This document shows, one piece after another, positions 44,601-55,200 of a stretch of DNA of 64,000 nt. A program made the translations under genes and the position numbers. Below the pieces are notes generated by a model. The model was not told where the DNA came from. It was given only the letters and a program-made list of their open reading frames with translations, and did no database searches. The stretch is from Chrysogorgia sp. JL179-B06 (lineage: Eukaryota > Cnidaria > Anthozoa > Scleralcyonacea > Chrysogorgiidae): contig JAYKKM010000049.1 in the NCBI GenBank assembly GCA_035772405.1, positions 952,501 through 1,016,500 of the forward strand. The letters run 5' to 3'. Position 1 is the stretch's first letter, and each line of letters starts with the position of its first letter.

Positions 44601-47600
44601 GGGGGGGGGGAGGCCGCCCGGCCTTATACCCAGGGGATTTGGCACATGATTGATTCCCGTGGTGGTGCAATTTGATCAGCTCAGAAGGCAACATGGCGGA
44701 GTCAGAAGAGTGCGAACAAGAGAACGAAGTTCTAATAAGAGGGGATTTGATCTCATTTGAGTTTTGAATAAGTTCCCAGGGTGGGATATTTGACAAAAAT
44801 TTTTGAATCAAATCCCCTGGGTATGCCCGGCCTCCCCTCCCTGCAGCTTAACATTGATAGGTGCATAAGTTGTATGCATAATTTGAACGACTGTTTGCTG
44901 CTGTATTTTGTTTTAAAGTTATATACCTTTCTGGAGAATGTTGTTCGTAATGAGCTTGATTTAATCAAACCTTGCGCAAGATGGAACAGTTGGTCAACAT
45001 CGTCATTATATTCATAACACTCATCTTCAACAAACTGCATTTTGTATGAAGGATCGTCTATATCTAAACAAGAAATAAGTTTATTTCAAGAAACCGGAAG
45101 TGTGCATCGATCTTTCAAATTTTAATGTTCGGTTACCCCAGTAAATTCCCCCTCCCCCCCCATCCCAAATTTGTCCCCCCAAGAATACAGATTTCCTAGG
45201 AAATAAGTCCCCCGCTTCAGAAATTTGCACCCTGCATATGTACTAGGGATGAGCCGATAATCGGAAATTCATTGGTAGAAGCCGATAATCGGCAACATTC
45301 AAGCTGATCGGTTATCGGCCGATCGCATCAACATATATCGGCCGTCCCGATAAATATTATTCTCGCTTTTCTCTGTAATATTTCCTTTTGTTTGTCAAGA
45401 AAAATGTCAACCTTTTTATAACACGGATACTTTTCCACAATGAATTTGATATGGTGCATGACATATTTCTCTGGGTAAATACATAACTAAAATGAACAGG
45501 TTTTGTGATTGGCTATATGGAACAAAAGTGATAGGGTTAGGACATTGGTTTCTTTGTGGTTGATTCTATTGTTTTATTGTTTGAATCAACCAATCACAAA
45601 ACTTGATAGTATAGGTAGGTGATGACCCATTTCTCTTTATAGGTGAAACATTTTTTGTTTCCGACTTCCGTCATTCGTACTTCATAACTTAAAGTACTTT
45701 GTCATGCAGTTGGTTACCGACACATCATCTTTGCCCAACAATATATACAATATCTTCTGGAAGTAGAACGTTGCAAGTGGTGTTTTTCTAACTAAAATTA
45801 CGCGATTGTAGTTGAACGCAATTTAAAAGCCAGAGACAATGTGAGCAACAGTCTCAGATAGTCAGATTGCATTGACAACCTCAGCTTATCCACCCTTCAA
45901 ACTGACGCAAACATGAAGCCTAAATGTTAACATCACATTTGCATTGGTGACGGTCTTAGTCTGCTTGCGGTTGGTAATGCGTACCATATGGCTCGTTCAA
46001 TGCAAAGTGAAGTTTGGCCCGAAATTCAACAGTTAAGAATTTGTGGTGACCAATATCGGTAACCACCAATAAATCGGCCGATCAGCTCGTAAATCGTATC
46101 AGAATTTATCGGATCGGTAAATTGGATTTTTCCCAATCGGCTCATCCCTAATATGTACGTCGTGGAATCATGAAACCATGTCCGAAACCAAGCTTCTGAT
46201 CAGGCTTTATGATTATATTTAGAACTAGAGTTTAGCAGAAAGGGACAGTTTATTTCATTTGTTTATTTCAATGAAGTGACCTTCAACCAGACAGCAATGC
46301 AAAGGCATTTATTGGGTTGTTTTGAAAGAGGAGAAATTTCCCCTTTCCCTCGAGATCATGAAACCGCAGTGCTAAGTATAAACAAAGATTAAGTTATTCA
46401 AAATATGGCAATATGATCCAGATTGATCTTTGCAACCACTTGTACTATCTTTCTTGTATTTATGTAGATTCTTCTCCTTAGAATGATCAGCAATGGTCTG
46501 TTGTGTAGTTTTAATTTATGCTCCACCAGCAATGATTTGTATTATTATTGAGTATATTGTTTACATATTTATAATTTATCTTCATAAATATATTTTGCTT
46601 CAGTTTCAAGAAAGTTTATTCGCATTCCACATTATTATTGAGTCGGGGGCAAATTTCCTGGAAATTTGAACCGTGTCACAGGAAATTCGCCCCCCAGGAA
46701 ATTCGCCCCCCTCCCTCTGGAGGGGCGAATTTCCTAGGAATCTTGCCTTCCCCGGGGCGAATTTCCTAGGAATTTCGCCCCCCTGGGGGCGAATTTCCTA
46801 GGATATTCGCCCCCCTCTAGGAAATTTGCCCCCCTCACAATTTCGTTTTAAAATCAAAACTTCTCAAAAACATTGTTTATTTATATATATGCAAAAAAAA
46901 TACTTAAATATATTAGTTGACCAGTTCAGACATTTTATAGCTATTGGACTTGTTTAGAAATAAATAAATAAAAATAGAAATTATCAGATAAAGTGCTGCA
47001 AATTTCGACAATAGCAATCGTTAACAATGGCCTTTGCGTTGATCACTTTCTAACAATGAACGATGACTCACACATGCAAAACAACAATATGAACAAAAGG
47101 GTCTAGAATTTGAATGGGGTCGGTTGCGGAACATTGGTTTCTTCCACAGATCTCTAAAATAGGACTGGATCGGACCTTCCTATTATGTGTGATGTTTTAA
47201 CTTTATCTTATAATCGTTTTTAATTCTCTGGGCTGTGCTTCCTATTCATAACGTAGCTACCCTATCCTCTGTTTATATTATTACCATAAAAGAGTTCTTT
47301 CAAAATAACGATTTTGTCGTGGTGTCAAAATTAAATATTGCTTTGGAAAATGCATTGATGAAGGTAAATAGCAATGTTGGATAGTTCTTAAAAGAATTGT
47401 TTAATACTTAGCAGAGTCAGTGGAGAAAAACATTTAAACTAAAAAAGAAGGATAATGCATTTCGGCGGACAATTTATCAACAAAACAGAGCGGGTATTTA
47501 TACGATAAATGTTGAATAACGTCACTCACCCATCAATGAAGTGACGCTATATTTAACAACATACTAAAAACAAAACCCATGCACATTAGGAGAAAGATGT

Positions 47601-48369
47601 TTTCCAATCGCTGAGTCACAACTGACAATTGGCTCGCTTCGACATTGACGTTTTGGCTGCTGACTAGTGGAACACATGTTGTTACCACGTATTGACGGCA
47701 AGTGGATTCCAATTTATATCTTGCGCCGACTAAAGAGGAGGGCGAAATTCCTAAAGGGGGGCCATATTCCTGGGAAATTTGTCCCCCGGGAGGGCGGATT
47801 TCCTAGGAATATCCTAGAAATTACGGCGGGACGAATTTCCTGGGACACCGGGATCGGAGAGATATATTTTCTAGGAAATTTGGCCTGGGGGGGTTGGGGC
47901 AAATTTCCTGTGACACTGGCATGATCATTCTTAGAAAATACAATTGCAAATCTAGATGTATGCAAATCCAGATGCTACAATCATGATACCGATTTATCAG
48001 AAAAGTTTGTACTTGAAATATTTGTCATGACCTTAATTGATCGTCGTCATAGCTTCTGGTGTATTAAAACTTTTGTTTATAAAATTATATTATACCTTCG
48101 TTATCATTAATTTCTCCACTGCCCGTAGTCGTCCAGGAAAATCTCCGTCTGCTACAGTCTACAAAGATTTTATCGACAAGTAAAATAAGACTCCAAATTG
48201 CTGGTTCTGGTTTAATGCCTTTTATGATAGGCCGCTCGTTGATAGTGGATGACAAACAATTATTGCTCGCAAATGCTTCAATATCTGCTGTTATAGTTGG
48301 AAAAACCCCGTCTACCAGTTCAATTTTGTCAATTCTGTGTTGACTTTCGTCACGTAAATACAAGATCAT
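35693..48369 (-). CDS. VPS9-domain-like coiled-coil protein, 6 coding exons
   Basis: Possible guanine-nucleotide exchange factor for a Rab5-type GTPase, which would act on endosomes; the function is inferred from the C-terminus only. Minus-strand exons: 48369-48096, 45063-44927, 42843-42511, 41157-40870, 37744-37651, 36975-35693 (stop included). Splice phases agree; about 802 aa. Residues from about 137 to 370 are rich in predicted coiled coil (IVANIESASKMLDKLYQDLR; ITILNEELDAKQTIVNSIKE). A Ser-rich, basic linker (SRRSSFEKNPSLGLSSLS) precedes a helical C-terminal region ending ITGDDILPLIVLMILQMDP, VAAALQYQLKMMDDLIPKFL, WAMMEFEMACQVLQSL. This order (acidic DD-LP helix, LQY, then an aromatic/E helix) resembles VPS9. 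No Ras-association, SH2 or zinc-finger partner domain was seen, so the orthologue is unnamed. The N-terminus is uncertain: the first exon starts at a candidate ATG two bases after a splice acceptor, so an upstream exon may exist. TTTATT at about 35586 gives a minus-strand AATAAA. Confidence 0.7.
37164..37623. mobile_element. Palindromic MITE, AGGACATTGG family, copy 1
   Basis: AGGACATTGGCAACAAAAAT and its complement end long arms that include TTTGTCTAATATGAAAGAAC. The inner arms carry CAGTTTGTTTGATATGTAAA. The flanks are not TTAA in this copy, probably through decay. Confidence 0.75.
38010..38325. repeat. Foldback repeat with CCGTGTTTGGAT motif, copy 2
   Basis: Same order of motifs as 28597-28912, with about 300 bp in common, in an intron of the VPS9-like gene. 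Confidence 0.65.
38407..38489. repeat. (GGTA)n tetranucleotide microsatellite
   Basis: About 20 copies of GGTA, with two GATA variants in the middle. Confidence 0.9.
38490..39273. other. Intron DNA of the VPS9-like gene, nothing recognised
   Basis: AT-rich sequence between exons 40870 and 37744, with no ORF, domain or clear repeat structure. Confidence 0.4.
39274..39721. mobile_element. Palindromic TTAA-flanked MITE, AGGACATTGG family, copy 2
   Basis: Flanked by TTAA (39270-39273, 39722-39725). Ends AGAGGACATTGGCAGC and the complement of AGGACATTGGCAAC. The arms match the copies at 37164 and 55751. Confidence 0.8.
40062..40633. mobile_element. Foldback of Penelope-like 3' ends
   Basis: AGGAATATTAATGCCCAGC at the left faces AATATTAATACCCAGC (complement) at the right. 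Both arms carry a hammerhead-type motif and the tail AACGCCAACATTAGATC, which also closes the GIY-YIG ORF of the 63.3-kb Penelope copy. The arms meet near 40350. No coding sequence remains. Confidence 0.75.
40526..40560 (+). ncRNA. Hammerhead ribozyme core, long stem II
   Basis: Reads CTGATGA, stem II TGTTAC/GTAAC with loop GAGTTTA, then GAAAC and GTTAG. All core residues fit the consensus. The inverted arm at 40139-40175 has CTGCTGA, losing an invariant A. Confidence 0.7.
41690..42480. repeat. Diverged tandem duplication in an intron of the VPS9-like gene
   Basis: Segments about 41700-42010 and 42180-42470 share AAAATCAACRTTGT, GTGARMAATTTATCAAGAA and related motifs in the same order. The intervening segment 42020-42170 recurs at about 44270-44430 (CTCCTAATAATATCAATGGT). 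Confidence 0.6.
43251..43796 (-). mobile_element. Minisatellite-bearing element, family A, copy 2
   Basis: GGTCCGAATTAGC and the complement of GGGTCCGAATTAGC close the element. The array (about 43378-43740) has TTGTAAGACGTTACGCTACG units. The flanks match 8932-9513 in reverse, including GATGTAAACGTCAATTATAG. It lies in the intron between exons 44927 and 42843 of the VPS9-like gene. Confidence 0.8.
44492..44534. repeat. Perfect 20-bp hairpin
   Basis: TTATCCAGCCTTTGTACAAC, a 3-nt TCA loop, then the exact complement. It could be a miRNA-like precursor or the core of a short inverted-repeat element; no other copy was seen here. Confidence 0.8.
45244..46150. mobile_element. hAT-type element with perfect 8-bp duplication
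   Basis: Flanked by ATATGTAC at 45236-45243 and 46151-46158. The ends are TAGGGATGAGCCGATAATCG and the complement of TAGGGATGAGCCGATTGGGA. The 907-bp body has no transposase ORF. The 444-bp copy at 13609 is an internally deleted relative. Confidence 0.88.
46660..47925. mobile_element. Composite element with GGAAATTCGCCCC palindromic repeats
   Basis: The left part (46660-46835) has about seven alternating copies of CCTAGGAAATTCGCCCCCC and its complement. The right part (47735-47925) repeats the theme. GTGTCACAGGAAATTCGCC at the left faces CAAATTTCCTGTGACAC at the right, giving inverted ends. No ORF in between. Confidence 0.55.
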
Positions 48370-49209
48370 CACTAAAACAAAGCAATGAGTGTTGAAAGTT
48401 CGTGGCACTTTTCAATGACTAAATATAGACAATACTTTCACTTTCGAGTTTCTTTCAATACCTTCTAATGTGGATAATCCAGAGTTTGTGTTGGTCTTTT
48501 CAACATTTGTAGTGTAACAGACCACAGTTTACCAGACATGCAATCTCTGTCAAATAATCACAAACGAAAGTGTACAAAATATTGTAATAAATATGTCCAG
48601 TTCATTGTGCTTTTAGCAGTGAAGCCGCCAGTTTGACCGAGGAGAACTGGTTCGAGCAAAAAACAACAACGAGTCCATTTATAGACCATTACTCAGGCTA
48701 AAATGAAATTATTAACGCTGCGAAAAAGTCAATATCTCTCTCGTGCGGGAGAAAAAATTGCGGGCGGAAAATAGCACAGCGCGTATTTTCTGTTTAGCAT
48801 TTACCCATTGAACCAACATAATGTCTGATGCCTCGAGTCATGTAGGTCTATATTAAAACGGAAAACTTGAAAATAACCATAAAAAGTAGAGTTAAGCTCA
48901 TTGTTTTCTAACTAGTGTGCATAATTTACAAAAAGATTAAAAAATATAAAGTGAAACTAAAGTTTCGAGAATTGCAACAATTCCTTTCGGAATCCTTCGT
49001 GGTCACCTTTTGAGCGATTGAAAATATCTATGCGGAACCACAAAGCGCGCTCAAGTTTGATCCTGCTTTCCTCTTTAATAAATTCAAACCATCCGTAAAT
49101 ATTACTTCTTTTCTGTACTTTGTGGTGGCTATATATGGAGTTCCTTTAAACTGTGAACGTCTAGAAGGACACGAGGACCTAGTTGTATTTGTGATATAAG
49201 TCCAAGGGA
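48370..49209. promoter_or_regulatory. Head-to-head interval between VPS9-like gene and TOPBP1
   Basis: About 840 bp separate the two predicted start codons, which point away from each other. It probably holds both promoters and 5' UTRs. No TATA box, repeat or ORF stands out, and it is one of the few long stretches free of transposon sequence. Confidence 0.5.
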
Positions 49210-52200
49210 ATGACTGGGAAAGAGAATATCTTGAAGTTTGTTCACACTGAGGAATCAGATGATGATGATGGAAGATTGTTTCAAAATGCTTTTGACAAAG
49301 CTAAATCCAGTGGTTTGACTGTAAAAATGTTTTCAAGGAGTGAACTTTTGCAGGAAGATTTAGAAAATGACAAGTCTGTGTTTGTCGTTGATGTATTCAC
49401 AGGAGAATGCTTTGAGTCATTAGTGGTGCAGAAAAAGAGAGTCTTTGGGTCTCTTTGTATTCTGAGATGTGTGGAAAAGAACATTCCATTACCAAATGTC
49501 TATCACCCAGTCTACAGTCTGGCCATGACCGGCGCTATCATATCCTGTACCAGCATTGCCAGGTCACTGAGGGACAAACTTTATCAGCTAGTGGAACGTA
49601 TGGGAGGAACACCAGCTAAAGCTTTTACAAGTGCTGTTACCCATTTAGTTGCTGGAGAAGTTGGAAGTAAAAAATACACCATTGCTTGCGACTTGAAGAA
49701 ACTGGTGGTACTACCATCTTGGGTGGAAGAGTCTTGGAAAGCCACCCAGAAACAGCACTTTGATGCCACAGACTCAGATTTTGTTGCCTCGCACCTCTGC
49801 CCTATTTTTAAAGGGTGCTCAGTTTGTGTGACTGGAATTGAGCAGAAGAAACGCAAAGAGATACAAAGCACAGTTGAAAATTATGGAGGGGCATATTCAG
49901 CTGAGCTCAAATTAAAGTCAACCACTCATTTATTGGTTGAAAAGCCTGTAGGTGAAAAATATGAATTTGCACAGCGATGGAATGTAAATTGTGTGCATCC
50001 AAATTGGCTGTTTGATTGTGTTAAAGCAGGCCACTGGCTTGATGAGTCCAGTTACATAGTGAAGGCAGAGAGAGATTTAGATAGAACTCGTTCAGCTGGA
50101 GGTCAGCTAAGTATTACAACTACTACAATCAATGCAACGATGAATAGTACAATTGCTGGTCCCTCAAAGAAAGCCGCTGAAGCTGCCAAGCGAAGTGCAG
50201 AAACTCGTGGTCGTAAGGATATTTTTCATGAATCAACATCTGATGCTGGTGTGAGAAGGAATACAATTGGCAAGAATGACAACAATGAGGAAGATTTTGA
50301 TTATGATGTTATAATGCCAGCTGGAAGTATGTTTCTTGATGGTTGTAAGATATATCTGACAGGTTTTACTGGAAAGAAACTAGAATTTCTTCAGAAAATT
50401 GTTAATGCTGGAGGCGCAATAAGGTTTAATCAGATCAACGCCAGTGTTTCACATGTAATTATGGGTACAAAGGTGGCCAAAGATGTTGAGATGTTAACCA
50501 AATCAGAGTTTATTCCTCATGTTGTCACTGCAAAGTGGTTGTTGGATTGTTGTCGTCAAGAACAGACTCTTCCAGAGACAGGTAAACTATGGGTAACTGT
50601 AACTTTTCTTGTACCAGGGATGATGGTGGCTAAAATGTTTGGTGTACTGCTGAAATAGTGTGTAGGAGCTGGTCTATCACTCAATACATATGCATACACA
50701 TTATTTTGGCCATGCACCAACTATTTAGAGGTTTCAAAACTGCCAGATATGCCACATAACAACTCTTTTATCTACCATATTATATTGCATTTCTTAGACA
50801 TGCATGTAATTTACAAAAAAGCTAAAAATATATATACAAGTTAATTTACCCTTATTAAATACTTCTTTTAGTTGAAATATTTTGATTAGTTTCATCAATA
50901 CTGTATATATAATTGTGGTCTATAATTTTTTCACCTAATTAGCCTGAAATGTTATCAGTCCCAACTCACTCCTGGAACAACCTAGATAATAACATTAAAG
51001 TCCTATCCAGCCTGTGTGGATTTTACATATTCGTAATCTTTGGGTTCTACCAAAAATAAATGTAATATATCTTGTTGTTCGAAAATTGCATCTTCATGCC
51101 TTTTCCCCTGCTAAAGTTCACAGGAAGTGACGTCAACGCAGGGACACGCAATATTTTGTGGCGTTATTCAACAGTGAATGTTCAGGAATTGAGTGAATTT
51201 TGTCTAAACAGGCTGTTTAAAGTTCAAAGCCAAACTTTCGCTGTATTTCATTGCTGAATCACTCCGCAAAATATCGCCTGTCCCTGCGTTGACGTCACTT
51301 CCTGTGAACTTTAGAGGGGGAAAAGGGCATGAAGATGAAATTTTCGAACGACAAGATATATTACAATTTATCTCAGGAGAATCCAAAGATCACAAATATT
51401 TAAAATCCCCACAGGCTGGATAAACACTTTAAGAATATAACTTCTAAGTCATTATTTAAATCAACTCTTCTTAAAACCCTTTCTTGGTTAATTTGACTGA
51501 TCATATTTAGAACGTTATTTTGAAAGCCACTTTGACTGTGAATAACTAAATTTAGGTTAACATAAATTAATCTTAGTCTTAGATTAAGACCATATGTAAA
51601 CTAGCATTAGGCCAAGTAAAAAAAATTATGTTGTTCCAGTTACATCTTGAAAAAAATTAGGGTAGGTTAACGTCGGGATTTTATTTTTTTTGAGAAAAGT
51701 TTTTGGTCAATTGCCACACAGTTCCATTATATTGTTGTGCAAGAATGATGGCCTTGGAACTAATTTAGCAAAATGGCGATTGCTACAAAGGCAGCGACTG
51801 TGGCAGGTCACGTAGTGATCTTATTTTACGATTTTACCAGGGTAAAACTTATTTTATCATTAAAGTCTAAAACCTACCTTTTTATGGCTAATAGCTCCTT
51901 TGGCGCAAAAATATTGCGCAAAAATGTCACAAAATTTACAGGGTCGGCCAAGCTGAGTTAGGGTCGGTCAGGTAACCGGAACCACACAATTTTTTTTATT
52001 TGGCCTTAGCTAACTGTGGATCTATTTACTTACCAAATTACTCTCCTTCTCACTTGGCAAGAAAATTGTGATGCCATGATATTTTAGGACTGATCATAAT
52101 TATATAATTATTCCTGGCAGATGTCTAGCAGCTTGTGTACAGCCTGAAGTCTGTGTGAAAATTTGCACGATAGCTTGTCGACCCCCCACTGAGCTACTCA

Positions 52201-55200
52201 GATCTGAGCAGTAGATTTTGAGTGGTTTAATACGCATATCATTCATAATTGTTTATTTGATTGGATTATTTTATCTCACAAGAATTCCCAGAGAACCAAT
52301 TGTAACTGGAGTAAGACAGGGGTTGTGATTTGGACAATCAAAATCTACTTCTTACTGTAGATCTGAGAAGCTCATGCAGCCGGGGGTTGACAAGCTATCG
52401 TGGGAATTTTCACAGACTGTATTACAGGTGTATATTCAGGCTGTACACAGGCTAATGTCTTGGAGCATGTTTGCAAAATGTATGTGATGAGACATAGTTT
52501 GATGCTACTCTGGATTAAAAGTTACTGTTCATGACCAGCTGCATCACCAAAGTTACTCCCCATGACCAGTTATACAACTCTGAGAATGAAAGTTTGGTGA
52601 TGGGTTTTGTGGTTGTTCTTTATATTCAAGGGATTACGGAACCAATTAAAAGAATCTCAGTTAGTTTCGATGTAAAAGTTGGTCAAAAACCTTTCTTGAT
52701 GTTGGGTCATATTTTGCAAAAAAGATCGTATTGCTAAGAAACAAAGGAAAGATGCAATGACTGTGATCAGGATTACATTGGTCAGACTAAACGTCATTTT
52801 AGTACGCATTTAAAAGAACACCAATTCAACTTTTCAAAAAAGGAAAATTCTGCTTTGTCGGAGCACACATGTATAACCAACCATGCGTTTGCGTGGAAAA
52901 ATTCCAAAATTATTATCGCTTATCCACAGTGCCGTCAGAGACATATATCAATAGTGCGCACTCCCATTGAATCACAATGATGGGTGGTATATTACCAGAA
53001 GCTTATTTGCATCTTGTTAATGGATAATGTCACCACGTTGGGTCATGGTGTCAGTAACTTTTGAAATTATGTACATTCAAAAACTTTTTAAGCCACAGTA
53101 GAATCAAACTACAGGTACAGTGTATGTCTGATTTCACCTAGCTGCATTGGGAAATTATTTGTATACATATACAGTAATGCTCGACCTTAAATATAATTTT
53201 ATATCTTGGGAAATCTGAGATTGCAAGTGGGAAATCTGTGATTCTTAGTGGGATCACCGTGGGAAACCTTGGGATCCCGGGTGGGAAACCTGGGGTACTG
53301 GGTGGGAAACTAGGGATCCCCACTAAGGGAGTTGGGATCTTGTGTTTGAATAACCACTACAGTTTCCCTTTTATGGTGATATCTGTGGATATGATGGACT
53401 GTGAGAAGTTGGTGCATGCATTGATGCATTCATAACATCAAAACTTGACAGCTGTAATAGCATCCTATATGGCTTACCAGAAGCAGAATTGAGCAAGTTA
53501 CAGCGAATTCAAAATACAGCTGCAAGACTTGTAACGGGTTAAAAAATCGGAGCATATCTCCCCTGTGCTTCGTAATCTTCACTGGTTGCCGGTGAGATCA
53601 AGGATTGTATTTAAGATACTAATAATTACTTTCAAGATTTTGCATGGCCAGGCGCCTGTTTATATTACTGATTTGCTAAATAAATATAAACCTACTCGTA
53701 CTTTGAGATCATCAAACCGTAATCTGCTACTTGAGCCAAAATCCAAAACGGTGACTCATGGAGACAGAGCGTTCTCGGTCTCGGCACCAAAACTGTGGAA
53801 TTCATTACCACAGGAAATTAGAAGCTTTGATATGTTGGGTAATTTTAAGTCAGCAGTTAAGACTTTTCTTTTTTTAAATTAATAGTTTTTTGTTCATAGT
53901 GGTAATATATGTAGTAGGCTTTATCTTATAATGAAACTGTAATAAGTTTTATAAGTAAATTTAAGAATACATGTATATTGTTGTAAGAGCATTGAGACTA
54001 TTGTATAATGCTCCTAATACGTCAATTATTATTATTATTATTATAATATCAATAATCCTCATTAATTATATAATGGTATATTATATTATTTCTTAGATTA
54101 TTATTGCATGGAAACTGGTGATGTTTTTGATGATGTTCCACAACCAGCTAGAGCAAGTGAGACCGGTGAGAAGCAGGCAAATTTAGGCAAAGAAAATGTT
54201 GTTGAGAATGATGATGTTTTAAGTCAATATCTTGAGTTTATGAAGGATGATATGGCTGTTGACTTAGAAGAAACAAATGCAGCATTTGCAACTGACGAAA
54301 ACGAGGCAAAGAAAATGAATGAAGCTGAGACAGAAAGAGATGATGGTAAGTGTGCTGCTGAAGATTACTTTTTCAAAATTTTTACGTAATGGTGGTTTAT
54401 GACCTCTTTCATGATGGACCCAATTAATTTAAATATCCCTTTACATGCAGGTACAGTATGTGCATCTTACTGTAGAATAACCTGATCTGGGCTTGTTTGT
54501 GTGTGTGTAATTCAAATGAATGTTTTTCTTCCTAATGCAAATTTAGATACACATACAGTACAAGCCTGGAAATAATTATTTTTGCTGTACATGTACCTGT
54601 CAGAATGACCAGCACAAATAAATTTGTAACGGACACACAAAAGATGGTACATGCCACGGTACAACTTAGTGTAACGTCTAAAAACTAAGTGTAACGTCTC
54701 AAAACTTAGCGTAACGTCTCTAAACCTAGCGTAATGCCTCAAACTTGACGTAACGTCTCACAACTTCGAGTAATGTACAGTGTAGCGTAACGTCTCCAGA
54801 CTTAGCGTAACGTCTCCAGACTTAGCGTAACGTCTCACAACTTAGCGCAATATCTCCAAATTTAGCGTAACGTCTCATAACTTAGCGCAATGTCTCCAAA
54901 GTTAGCGTAATGTCTCCAAAGTTGGCGCAATGTCTCCAAAGTTGGCGCAATGTCTCCAAAGTTAGCGTAACGTCTCCAAAGTTAGCGCAATGTCTCCAAA
55001 GTTAGCGTAACGTCTCACAACGTAGCGCAATGTCTCCAAAGTTAGCGCAATGTCTCCAAACGTAGCGTAACGTCTCACAACGTAGCGCAATGTCTCCAAA
55101 GTTAGCGTAACGTCTCCAAACTTAGTGCAATGTCGCCAGACTTAGCGTAACATCTCATAACGTAGTGCAATGTCTCCAAAGTTAGCATAATGTTTCCAAA

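Noticed and set aside
50582..50658. Last 25 codons of the long TOPBP1 ORF
   Set aside because: They follow a GTAAAC donor that joins in phase with exon 54097-54345; the tail is intron.
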